Source: JACRPI01 sp041671005 (GTDB taxonomy: Archaea > Nanobdellota > Nanobdellia > Woesearchaeales > DSVV01). From it: DNA of 7,106 bases. Below are positions 1-6,573 of this stretch, piece by piece. The position numbers and the translations under genes are program-made. The notes under the pieces are model-generated. The model made no database searches. It had not been told where the DNA came from and saw nothing but the letters and a program-made list of their open reading frames with translations. Position 1 is the first letter of the stretch; every line of letters starts with the position of its first letter. Location: positions 1 to 7,106 of the forward strand of contig JBAZCJ010000074.1 of NCBI GenBank assembly GCA_041671005.1, given 5' to 3'.

Positions 1-556
1 GAAATTGTCCATTTGAAATATCATAAGTATCCTCATCTCTAATTATATAAGGAAAATAATCTCTTAAAGAAATTTCAGAATTATTATGTTCAATAATACC
101 ATCAACAATACGAACATGATAATAATAAACTCTGTTATGAGTTTGTTTAAAAGCTGTAACAATCTGTTGAACATTTTGCTTTTCATCAGGATGTGCAGCC
201 TTAGCAATAGCTAAAATTTGTAAAGTCTGCATTTGTTTACCTGTAAGATATTCATATGCAGCATGACACGTACCACATTTCTGATGACCATAAATATGAA
301 TTTCATGAAACGGATATTTTTTTTGAAGAGATGCAAAAGTTCCTAAACCAAAAGTCTGTCCTCCAGTAGTATAAAAAATAGAATGTAATGCATCAGAAAC
401 TATGTTCGCAGAATCTATTCTTGAATCAGAACAACTAATCACCAGTTTTGTTTTTTGTGTTTTTGTTTTTTCAGTTAAATATGGACGCGCGGTTTGATTA
501 GCAGTATAAAATAATTGAATAGTCCCTGAAAAAGAAGAAATTTTTTCAAAAATCAT
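1..556 (-). CDS. Beta-carbonic-anhydrase-like protein, partial (C-terminus beyond left edge)
   Basis: The frame is open from an ATG at 556 to the window edge, giving 185 residues without a stop. It carries the two signature motifs of beta-class carbonic anhydrases. The first is CSDSR at residues 42-46, with Cys42 as presumed zinc ligand and Asp44/Arg46 as the usual dyad. The second is GHQKCG at 90-95, with His91 and Cys94 as the other zinc ligands. The family enzyme interconverts CO2 and bicarbonate in the cytoplasm. The spacing Cys42 to His91 (49 residues) is a little shorter than in Escherichia coli Can (Cys42 to His98, from memory). The family RNAGN-like loop is replaced here by YTTGGQ (62-67), and there is an extra cysteine at 97, so activity is not assured. 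The start is supported by GGTG six bases upstream, which overlaps the stop of atpD; the gap to atpD is 9 nt, so it is likely co-translated with the ATP synthase. Superfamily membership is fairly sure. The exact reaction is inferred, and a related beta-CA-fold hydrolase is an alternative. Confidence 0.78.
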   Translation of the reverse strand, partial: MIFEKISSFSGTIQLFYTANQTARPYLTEKTKTQKTKLVISCSDSRIDSANIVSDALHSIFYTTGGQTFGLGTFASLQKKYPFHEIHIYGHQKCGTCHAAYEYLTGKQMQTLQILAIAKAAHPDEKQNVQQIVTAFKQTHNRVYYYHVRIVDGIIEHNNSEISLRDYFPYIIRDEDTYDISNGQF

Positions 557-562
557 GAAACA

Positions 563-566
563 CACC
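563..566 (-). promoter_or_regulatory. Ribosome binding site of the carbonic-anhydrase-like gene, overlapping the atpD stop
   Basis: On the minus strand the bases read TAGGTGTGTTTCATG. GGTG sits six bases before the ATG at 556, and its first G is the last base of the TAG stop of atpD. This placement fixes the start codon and suggests that ribosomes finishing subunit D can reinitiate on the next gene. Confidence 0.7.
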
Positions 567-1177
567 TATTTCTTAATACGTTTCATTCTAAACACATTTT
601 CTCTATCCATTTCATCCAATCGCATTTGAATAAATTTACGTTGAATATCTAATTTTGGAATAACTTCAAATTCAAGAGCATTAACTCGTCGTTTAGTTTT
701 TTCAATTTCAAGTAACAATTTTTTAATTCCTGTTTCAACCTCAGCTGCTTGAATAATTTTTTCTACAACTGTTTCAAAAGACGTTGTTGCCTCTTCAACA
801 AGTGCAGAACTAGAAATGCTTCCATATCCCTTATCAAAACTGGAATTATGGACAGTATATTCTATTTTAGGTACAACAACTCCCATAATATTACGAGACT
901 GCACTGTAATTTCAGGTGCATCTTTAACAGCAAGTGCTAAAGATAAAATATGTACATCTCCTTCAACAGTTCGTGCAACATTTATAGTTTGTAATGCATT
1001 TTTATATCCTTCAGTCAATTCTTGCCTAACAGTTTTAGCTTTTTTAAGAATCTCAAAAAACTCCAAAATCAAGCCATCCCTTTTTTTCTTTAAAAGATTA
1101 TAACCTGATTTAGCAAGTTTAATTCTATTCTTAAGCTTCATCAACTCGCTTCGTGTTGGTTTAATATTTTCTGCCAT
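566..1177 (-). CDS. atpD: A-type ATP synthase subunit D (central axle)
   Basis: Subunit D is the long coiled-coil shaft that sits inside the A3B3 head and transmits rotation between the c-ring and the catalytic sites. The 203-residue product has the family hallmarks. At the N-terminus is PTRSELMKLKNRIKLAKSG (7-25), the start of the first long helix. A central beta-rich segment lies at about 84-118. The C-terminal helix contains RRVNALEFEVIPKL (163-176) and ends in MDRENVFRMKRIK (190-202). The length is normal for archaeal D subunits. The gene starts 4 nt after the stop of atpB. Unlike its neighbours it has no recognisable Shine-Dalgarno sequence: the 20 or so bases before the ATG are A-rich, without GGTG or GGAGG. 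Its translation is therefore probably coupled to that of atpB. The identification is secure. Confidence 0.96.
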   Translation of the reverse strand: MAENIKPTRSELMKLKNRIKLAKSGYNLLKKKRDGLILEFFEILKKAKTVRQELTEGYKNALQTINVARTVEGDVHILSLALAVKDAPEITVQSRNIMGVVVPKIEYTVHNSSFDKGYGSISSSALVEEATTSFETVVEKIIQAAEVETGIKKLLLEIEKTKRRVNALEFEVIPKLDIQRKFIQMRLDEMDRENVFRMKRIKK

Positions 1178-1181
1178 GGTA

Positions 1182-2549
1182 TTATTGCTTTTTGTAATAT
1201 TTTTCTTTTAACTTTGAACTAAGTCTTGACAACTCATTTTCTGGAATTGCGTTAAATAATTTCCATCCCAGTTCAAGAGTTTCTTGAATCGTTCTATCTT
1301 CATCTTTTCGTTGTCTAACAAAAAGATCTTCAAATGCTTCTGCAAATTTAAGCAAACGCAAATCTCGTGGACTTAATGCTTCTTCTCCAACAATTGCAAC
1401 TAATCCTCGAAGATCTCTTCCTTCAGCATAACATGCATACAACTGATCAGAAACACTCTTATGATCGTCTCGAGTTTTTTCAGGTCCAATCCCTAAATTC
1501 ATCAATCGAGACAAACTTGGTAAAACATCTACCGGAGGATAAATCCCTTTTCTATGCAATTCTCTGGAAAGAACAATCTGTCCTTCAGTAATATACCCAG
1601 TTAAATCAGGGATTGGATGTGTAATATCGTCTCCAACCATTGTTAATATTGGGATCTGAGTTATTGAACCTTTCTTTCCTTTAATCATACCTGCTCGTTC
1701 GTAAATCATAGCAAGATCAGTGTACATGTATCCCGGATATCCTCGTCTTCCTGGAACCTCTTCTCGAGCTGCACCAATTTCTCGCAAACTTTCACAATAA
1801 TTTGTCAAGTCAGTTAAAATAACTAAAACGTGCATGTCCTTTTCAAATGCGAGATATTCAGCAGTTGTCAAAGCCATACGTGGTGTAATAAGTCGTTCAA
1901 CAGCTGGATCATCTGCAAGATTCAAAAAAACAACGCTTCTATCTAATGCACCAGTTTCTTCAAATCCTTTCATGAAATATTGTGCTTCTTCATTAGTAAT
2001 ACCCATTGCTGCAAAAATAACTACAAAGTTTTCTTTTTGACCAACAACTTTTGCTTGACGTGCAATTTGCAATGCAATTTCACTATGAGGTAATCCACTA
2101 CCTGAAAAAATAGGTAATTTTTGACCCCGAACAAGTGTATTTGTTGCGTCTATTGTGCTAATGCCTGTTTGAATAAAGTTACTTGGCTGTCCTCGTGAAT
2201 AAGGATTAATAGCTGCTCCAACAATATCCATTTTTTTTTCTGGAATAATGTCTGGTCCATCATCAATAGGTTTACCAGCACCATTGAGTATTCTTCCAAG
2301 CATTTCTTCTGAAACACTTAATCGAATAGGTTGTCCTAAAAATTTAACACTTGTTTGTTTATCAATTCCTGAAGTACCTTCAAAGACTTGAACAACAACA
2401 ATGTCATCGCTAGTATCCAATACTTGACCATTTTTTATTTTTCCATCAGGCAACCGAATAGTAACAAGTTCATTGTATCCTACTGCTTCTGTTTTCTCAA
2501 CAAAAATAAGCGGTCCTGCAACACGTCTAATTGTTTTATATTCTTTCAT
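1182..2549 (-). CDS. atpB: A-type ATP synthase subunit B (regulatory, nucleotide-binding)
   Basis: Subunit B alternates with A in the hexameric head; it binds nucleotide but is not the main catalytic chain. Numbering is from the ATG at 2549 (455 residues). The N-terminal beta-barrel begins KEYKTIRRVAGPLIFVEKT. The P-loop position has the degenerate sequence FSGSGLPHSE (148-157) instead of a Walker A GKT, as in all B subunits. VLILTDLTNYCESLREI follows at about 242-258. LPSLSRLMN carries the arginine finger (Arg348) that reaches into the A-subunit site. A GTG nine bases upstream (2558) overlaps the atpA stop and would add three residues. I prefer the ATG because AGGGTGA lies five bases before it and the resulting MKEYKTI start fits the family. 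The gap to atpA is then 5 nt. No defect is seen. Confidence 0.97.
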   Translation of the reverse strand: MKEYKTIRRVAGPLIFVEKTEAVGYNELVTIRLPDGKIKNGQVLDTSDDIVVVQVFEGTSGIDKQTSVKFLGQPIRLSVSEEMLGRILNGAGKPIDDGPDIIPEKKMDIVGAAINPYSRGQPSNFIQTGISTIDATNTLVRGQKLPIFSGSGLPHSEIALQIARQAKVVGQKENFVVIFAAMGITNEEAQYFMKGFEETGALDRSVVFLNLADDPAVERLITPRMALTTAEYLAFEKDMHVLVILTDLTNYCESLREIGAAREEVPGRRGYPGYMYTDLAMIYERAGMIKGKKGSITQIPILTMVGDDITHPIPDLTGYITEGQIVLSRELHRKGIYPPVDVLPSLSRLMNLGIGPEKTRDDHKSVSDQLYACYAEGRDLRGLVAIVGEEALSPRDLRLLKFAEAFEDLFVRQRKDEDRTIQETLELGWKLFNAIPENELSRLSSKLKEKYYKKQ

Positions 2550-2554
2550 TGCAT

Positions 2555-2559
2555 TCACC
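2555..2559 (-). promoter_or_regulatory. Ribosome binding site of atpB
   Basis: GGTGA on the minus strand includes the TGA stop of atpA and lies five bases before the ATG at 2549. It decides between that ATG and the overlapping GTG at 2558, which would itself be part of the GGTGA element. Confidence 0.65.
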
Positions 2560-4312
2560 CTACCTGTGCGAATTCTCGCTCCATTTCTTTTTCAATAGAT
2601 GCAAGTAATTCTTTCCAATCTTTAGTAAACTTCGCTTCTGAAATTTTATCCTTAGTTTTCAAACTAAGAATTAATTTAGCACGAACCCCTCTGTTTAATG
2701 TATTTTGTGCAAGGGTATTATATTTTAAAACTAGTTTCATAAGATGATATGACTTTTCAATAGTGCAATATGTATCAATATCATGATATGCATTTTGTTG
2801 TAAAATAAATTCTCTGATTAATCGAGCAACCTCTAATGTTACTTGTTCTTTTTCTGGTAAAGCATCGCTTCCAACTAATTGAACAATTTCAAGTAATTTT
2901 TCTTCTTGCTGTAAAATAATCATTAATTGTTTAATAACATCTCCCCAATCTTCTGCAACATGTTCTTTATACCATGGGCCAAGCGCTTCATGGTACAAAC
3001 TGTATGATGTTAACCAGTTAATAGAAGGAAAATGTCGTCGCTGTGCAAGCTTTGCATCAAGAGCCCAAAATGTTTTAATAACTCTCAATGTACTCTGTGT
3101 AACAGGTTCAGAAAAATCTCCACCCGGAGGACTAACTGCACCAATAACTGTAACGCTTCCTGTTTTATCAACACCAAAAGGAATACCAATGCCTGCTCGT
3201 TCATAAAATTCTGCAAGTCGTGTGGAAAGATATGCTGGATATCCTTCTTCACCTGGCATTTCTTCTAATCGTGAAGAAATTTCTCTCATTGCTTCAGCCC
3301 ATCTACTTGTAGAATCTGCCATAAGTGCAACATCATAGCCCATATCTCTATAATATTCAGCAATAGTGATCCCTGTATAAACACTTGCTTCTCGAGCTGC
3401 AACTGGCATATTAGAAGTATTTGCAATTAAAACAGTTCTGTTCATTAATGGTTTACCAGATTTTGGATCCATGAGATGAGGAAATTCTGTAAGAACCTCT
3501 GTCATTTCATTACCTCGTTCTCCGCAACCAATGTAAACAATAATTTCTGCATCACACCATTTAGCAAGTTGTTGTTGTGAAACTGTTTTTCCAGCACCAA
3601 ATGGTCCTGGAATTGCAGCAACCCCTCCTTTTGCAAGAGGAAAAAGTGTATCAAAAATACGCTGTCCTGTTAAAAGAGGAATAGTTGGGGATAATTTTTT
3701 CTTTAATCGTCGTGATGAACGAACTGGCCAATAATGCATGAGTTTTAATTCAGTACCATCATCAAGCTTTCCAATAACATCTTCAACAGTATAACTTCCT
3801 GATTTTAATGAAACAAGTTTGCCTTTTGCCTGAGGTGGCACCATAATTTTATGAATAAATCCTTCTGTTTCTTCAACTTCTCCTAAAATATAACCGCCAA
3901 TAACCTGTTGACCAACAGAAGCAGTAGCAGTAAATTTCCATTTTTTATCCAATGACAAACCAGGAGCATCAACTCCTCGTAAAATGTAACTTCCCATTTT
4001 TTCTTCGAGAACTGGCAAAGGTCTTTGAATTCCGTCATAAATACTAGTTAATAATCCTGGGCCCAGAGCAACAGATAATGGTTTACCTGTATTAATAACT
4101 GGCTCTCCAGGTTTAATACCGGAAGTATCTTCATAAACTTGAATGATTACTTTATCCCCATCAATTTGAATAACTTCTCCCATCAGTTTTTCATGACCTA
4201 CACGAACAACATCATACATTCGTGCTGATAATTTTTTTGCAACAACAACCGGTCCTGCAATTCTATAAAGGACACCTGCGGAAACTACTTTTTCTATTTT
4301 ATTTTTTGCCAT
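2555..4312 (-). CDS. atpA: A-type ATP synthase subunit A (catalytic)
   Basis: This is the catalytic ATP-binding chain of the head, 585 residues, the usual length. It contains the N-terminal beta-barrel (about 11-80) and the A-type-specific non-homologous insert (about 110-190). The Walker A P-loop GPFGAGKT lies at 236-243, with Lys242 and Thr243 contacting phosphate and magnesium. GERGNEM at 264-270 carries the catalytic Glu265. The Walker B region ALMADSTSRWAEAM (329-342) has Asp333, and SPPGGDFSEPVTQ lies at 394-406. The C-terminal helical bundle follows. The P-loop is uninterrupted, which is worth stating because archaeal A subunits are a known intein site. The ATG has GGTGA six bases upstream, and the gap from atpF is 17 nt. 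The identification is secure. Confidence 0.98.
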   Translation of the reverse strand: MAKNKIEKVVSAGVLYRIAGPVVVAKKLSARMYDVVRVGHEKLMGEVIQIDGDKVIIQVYEDTSGIKPGEPVINTGKPLSVALGPGLLTSIYDGIQRPLPVLEEKMGSYILRGVDAPGLSLDKKWKFTATASVGQQVIGGYILGEVEETEGFIHKIMVPPQAKGKLVSLKSGSYTVEDVIGKLDDGTELKLMHYWPVRSSRRLKKKLSPTIPLLTGQRIFDTLFPLAKGGVAAIPGPFGAGKTVSQQQLAKWCDAEIIVYIGCGERGNEMTEVLTEFPHLMDPKSGKPLMNRTVLIANTSNMPVAAREASVYTGITIAEYYRDMGYDVALMADSTSRWAEAMREISSRLEEMPGEEGYPAYLSTRLAEFYERAGIGIPFGVDKTGSVTVIGAVSPPGGDFSEPVTQSTLRVIKTFWALDAKLAQRRHFPSINWLTSYSLYHEALGPWYKEHVAEDWGDVIKQLMIILQQEEKLLEIVQLVGSDALPEKEQVTLEVARLIREFILQQNAYHDIDTYCTIEKSYHLMKLVLKYNTLAQNTLNRGVRAKLILSLKTKDKISEAKFTKDWKELLASIEKEMEREFAQVG

Positions 4313-4318
4313 ATCTGC

Positions 4319-4323
4319 TCACC
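4319..4323 (-). promoter_or_regulatory. Ribosome binding site of atpA
   Basis: GGTGA (minus strand, within AAAGGTGAGC) lies six bases before the ATG at 4312, inside the 17-nt gap after atpF. It is a strong archaeal-type Shine-Dalgarno sequence and supports the chosen start. Confidence 0.7.
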
Positions 4324-4329
4324 TTTTGA

Positions 4330-4632
4330 CTATTTATTCCAGAGGTCAACACCAATGGATTTTTTGATTTGTTTTCGTAACGTTTCATTACTTGTAGAAT
4401 CTGTTGAAACAACCACAGTAACTGGTCGTACCCTAGATTCCACTTGCTCCCGGTAAAAAACTGGGAGCTGCTGTATTGTTTGTTCATCAGTAATGAGTAT
4501 ACCTACTGTTGGATCTGCACTATACTTTTCAAAATCTTCTTGAAGATTTTTTGCTTCAATAGTATGAATTCCTGCCAATCGAAATCCTAAAAGGAATTCT
4601 GATGTGCCTAACGCAATAATTTTATTTGCCAT
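4330..4632 (-). CDS. atpF: A-type ATP synthase subunit F
   Basis: Subunit F is a small Rossmann-like protein that binds the central axle (subunit D) and contributes to coupling and regulation. The 100-residue product shows the family pattern. An N-terminal beta strand is followed by GTSEFLLGFRLAGI (9-22). A second strand ILITDE lies at 45-50, and the C-terminal helix ends IKKSIGVDLW (89-98), where the VDLW ending is typical. An in-frame TTG at 4644 would add four residues and overlap atpC by 11 nt. The ATG at 4632, one base after the atpC stop, is the better start, because its product begins MANKIIALG directly with the first strand as expected. A G-rich stretch (GGGGGA, just upstream) is a weak ribosome binding site. 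Length and motifs are normal. Confidence 0.95.
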   Translation of the reverse strand: MANKIIALGTSEFLLGFRLAGIHTIEAKNLQEDFEKYSADPTVGILITDEQTIQQLPVFYREQVESRVRPVTVVVSTDSTSNETLRKQIKKSIGVDLWNK

Positions 4633-4633
4633 A

Positions 4634-5701
4634 CTATCCCCCAATGATCAATTGTTGTGCAAGAAAATTTTCCTGCAAATTAAACTGTTTTCCTTTAACA
4701 ATAATTCGTAAATTTCTCATTTCAATCTCTTTTGCAAACATATATCCTAAAAGGGTATCAACACTTAAAGGAAATTGATGAAGCAAAAGAGTAGATTTTT
4801 GTAAAAGCCACACATCAAGACTTTTTTCAAATCCTTTCAAATTCTTTTGAGCAAGTTCATCGCTATGACGTGCAACAAGTTTTTTTATACCTGTGTTGCC
4901 AAGTTCAATAATAATACCCTCAAAATCAAGCTTAACAAGAGCACGTAAACGACTCTGCGAAAACAAAGAACCGCCATTAAAGAAAAAATTATTCAATCTG
5001 TGATCATCAAGATTTTGTAATTTCATCCGCAAAAGTAATTTAAGATTTAAAACATCTATTTCAGACTGAAGTAATTCTTTAAACAATTGATGTTCGCCAG
5101 CAAGATGAGTCTGAAAATCAAATAAATAAGAATAATATTGCTTATCAAGAATATTTTCGACCTCAAGAAGAGATTTTTCTTTTGTGTAATAAGCAAGAGC
5201 ATCTGTAAAATCACGTTCAGAAAATCCTGCTTTTTTAAGTATAATAGAGAGTGATTCTAATTCTAAAAAAGACTCAAGTTTTTCTTGAGAAAATAATCCC
5301 ATTGGCAAAAGAAGGGGTTTAACCTCTGCAAGAGTCTGATGAGCAGCTTTTGCACGAAGAATAGTTTTAAGATTGTAAATATCATAACGCATAACATATG
5401 CACGAATTAAATAATTCATTTCAGAAGAACATATCTGTTGAAGTTTCTGTAGATTTCTAACAAAATTCTTGTAAATTACACGTTCAACAAGAGTATAGCC
5501 AGTATATTCTTTACTCAAATGTAAAATTTCATCTTTATAATCTGAATCTTCCAAATAATGAGCAATCTCACTACCTTGCATCTTTAACAATTTATTATAG
5601 TCTTGTCTCTGATACAACTTACCTTTCATTGCCATAACACGAACATACGTGTACGGATAAAAAGCAACATGGATTGTTTCGGGATATGTTTCTTTAAACA
5701 C
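4634..5701 (-). CDS. atpC: A-type ATP synthase subunit C (axle-to-rotor coupling)
   Basis: Subunit C (homologue of V-ATPase subunit d) is a funnel-shaped helical protein that seats the D/F axle on the c-ring. The 355-residue product is all-helical in appearance. It has the conserved N-terminal pattern YPYTYVRVMAMKGKL (15-29), followed by a DYNKLLKM stretch and, further on, EIDVLNLKLLLRMK, the repeated arrangement known from this family. The start is a GTG at 5701, two bases after the stop of atpE. It is supported by GGTGA six bases upstream, located inside the last codons of atpE. The gene ends one base before the atpF ATG. Sequence conservation in this family is low, but position in the operon and length make the call firm. 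Confidence 0.94.
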   Translation of the reverse strand: MFKETYPETIHVAFYPYTYVRVMAMKGKLYQRQDYNKLLKMQGSEIAHYLEDSDYKDEILHLSKEYTGYTLVERVIYKNFVRNLQKLQQICSSEMNYLIRAYVMRYDIYNLKTILRAKAAHQTLAEVKPLLLPMGLFSQEKLESFLELESLSIILKKAGFSERDFTDALAYYTKEKSLLEVENILDKQYYSYLFDFQTHLAGEHQLFKELLQSEIDVLNLKLLLRMKLQNLDDHRLNNFFFNGGSLFSQSRLRALVKLDFEGIIIELGNTGIKKLVARHSDELAQKNLKGFEKSLDVWLLQKSTLLLHQFPLSVDTLLGYMFAKEIEMRNLRIIVKGKQFNLQENFLAQQLIIGG

Positions 5702-5703
5702 AA

Positions 5704-6258
5704 TTATTCACCAAATAGTTCTGCAGAGACCTCCTGCAATTTCTGTTCCTGAAGCTGGGAAAGCATGGAATCAAAACTATAGTCTATCAAAAAGTCACCA
5801 TCTTTACTTTCAACAATAATTCCACCTAAAATAGGTTTTTCACAAACAACATTAGTGAAAGACTTAACAAGAGCAACATCTTGCTGTGCACAGTACACTG
5901 TACCAACAATACATTGTTTTTTAGCTTTAGTAAAAAGTCCAACAAGAATCTTACTTTTTTCTGATTTAGGTAATGTTGAAAGAGTTATTTGCAAATTTTG
6001 AAAAATCGCTTGAAGGATTTCCTTTCGTTTTTGCAAAAGAATTTTTTTAGAAAGAAGTTTCATTCCTGCATGATATTTTCGTTCAAGCTGATCAAATTCT
6101 TTTTGAAGTTGTGCTTGAATTTCAGTATCAAAAGCATCGATAACAGTATGCGCATTTTCTATATCTTTCTTTGCCTGCTCTTTTGCATGCGAAACTATTT
6201 TTGTTGCTTCACGTTCAGCATGTTCAATGATTTCATGTTTTACTTGTTCTAGTCCCAT
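5704..6258 (-). CDS. atpE: A-type ATP synthase subunit E (peripheral stalk)
   Basis: Subunit E pairs with the H/G-type subunit to form the peripheral stalks that hold the head still while the rotor turns. The 184-residue product has a long charged N-terminal coiled coil (about 3-85, rich in E, K, Q and A). A compact C-terminal domain contains GGIIVES (145-151) and DYSFDSML (159-166), the family signature that contacts the B subunit. The length is normal. The ATG at 6258 is preceded by a GGGAG/GAGGG element about 5-10 bases upstream. Another ATG 13 bases upstream is out of frame. This gene follows the only sizeable intergenic gap of the operon (59 nt). Its last codons contain the ribosome binding site of atpC. 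Confidence 0.95.
   Translation of the reverse strand: MGLEQVKHEIIEHAEREATKIVSHAKEQAKKDIENAHTVIDAFDTEIQAQLQKEFDQLERKYHAGMKLLSKKILLQKRKEILQAIFQNLQITLSTLPKSEKSKILVGLFTKAKKQCIVGTVYCAQQDVALVKSFTNVVCEKPILGGIIVESKDGDFLIDYSFDSMLSQLQEQKLQEVSAELFGE
5708..5712 (-). promoter_or_regulatory. Ribosome binding site of atpC, inside the end of atpE
   Basis: GGTGA on the minus strand encodes the last Gly-Glu of subunit E and lies six bases before the GTG at 5701. It supports the non-ATG start and suggests coupled translation of E and C. Confidence 0.65.
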
Positions 6259-6286
6259 AATGCTCCCTCATAACAAAATTTTCAAT

Positions 6287-6313
6287 AAAAAGAGGTATTG
6301 AAAAAATCAATAC
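6287..6313 (-). terminator. Hairpin plus T-run after atpK (possible leaky terminator or mRNA 3'-end stabiliser)
   Basis: Read on the minus strand, GTATTGA and TCAATAC form a perfect 7-bp stem around a TTTTT loop (6295-6313). CTCTTTTT follows, with five T residues at 6287-6291. The stem begins 4 nt after the TAA stop of atpK, in the longest gap of the operon. It has the shape of a weak intrinsic terminator. Because the downstream genes must still be transcribed, it would have to be leaky or act as a processing or stability element that favours the proteolipid message. The stem is only 2 of 7 G-C pairs, so chance in AT-rich DNA is possible. Confidence 0.4.
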
Positions 6314-6317
6314 ACCC

Positions 6318-6551
6318 TTATGCTGCCATCCCCATAATGAGAATTGCGACAACTAATCCAAAAATAACAAGGGTTTCTGGAATAACTGTTAAGATTAATC
6401 CTTTCCCAAATAACTCTTCTTTTTCAGCAAGAGCGCCGACAGCTGCTGTACCAATTGATTTTTCTGCAATAGCACTTGCAATTGCACTTAAACTAAATGC
6501 AATACTTGCACTTAATGCAACTAATCCAACTCCAATACTTACTTCTACCAT
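6318..6551 (-). CDS. atpK: A-type ATP synthase subunit K (c-ring proteolipid)
   Basis: K subunits assemble into the membrane rotor ring, whose carboxylates carry the coupling ion past subunit I. The 77-residue product is a single hairpin. Helix 1 spans about 5-42, a polar loop AEKEELFGK lies at 42-50, and helix 2 (about 51-75) contains the motif IPETLVIFGL with the ion-binding Glu59. It is the short one-hairpin type, not the duplicated form seen in some archaea and in V-ATPases. The protein contains no glutamine at all, although a Gln is a common sodium ligand in related rings. A second acidic residue, Glu30, lies in helix 1 at about the height where that Gln would be. The ATG at 6551 has GGAGGT eight bases upstream, the strongest such site in the cluster. 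Confidence 0.96.
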   Translation of the reverse strand: MVEVSIGVGLVALSASIAFSLSAIASAIAEKSIGTAAVGALAEKEELFGKGLILTVIPETLVIFGLVVAILIMGMAA

Positions 6552-6559
6552 AGTGTTCT

Positions 6560-6565
6560 ACCTCC
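6560..6565 (-). promoter_or_regulatory. Strong ribosome binding site of atpK
   Basis: GGAGGT on the minus strand lies eight bases before the ATG at 6551, in the 22-nt gap after atpI. It is the only full GGAGGT among the starts visible in the window. This suits a subunit needed in many copies per complex. Confidence 0.75.
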
Positions 6566-6573
6566 AATAATAG

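Noticed and set aside
749..3268. Several plus-strand open frames of 60-120 codons opposite atpD, atpB and atpA
   Set aside because: They are antisense to clearly conserved genes, are cysteine/serine/asparagine-rich low-quality translations, and have no family resemblance or convincing ribosome binding sites.
3560..3620. Intein at the P-loop of subunit A
   Set aside because: This is a known intein site in some archaea, but GPFGAGKT is continuous with its flanks and the protein has normal length.
4299..4487. Minus-strand 62-codon frame overlapping atpF and the start of atpA
   Set aside because: It is in another frame of atpF, which is a recognisable subunit; the alternative product shows no recognisable motif.
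6259..6317. Internal promoter in the K-E gap
   Set aside because: The gap is AT-rich, but I see no convincing archaeal TATA box with a BRE at a sensible distance from atpE; the hairpin is the only clear structure.
5989..6570. Plus-strand frames opposite atpE and atpK (87 and 90 codons)
   Set aside because: They are antisense shadows; the minus-strand frames carry the conserved subunit motifs.
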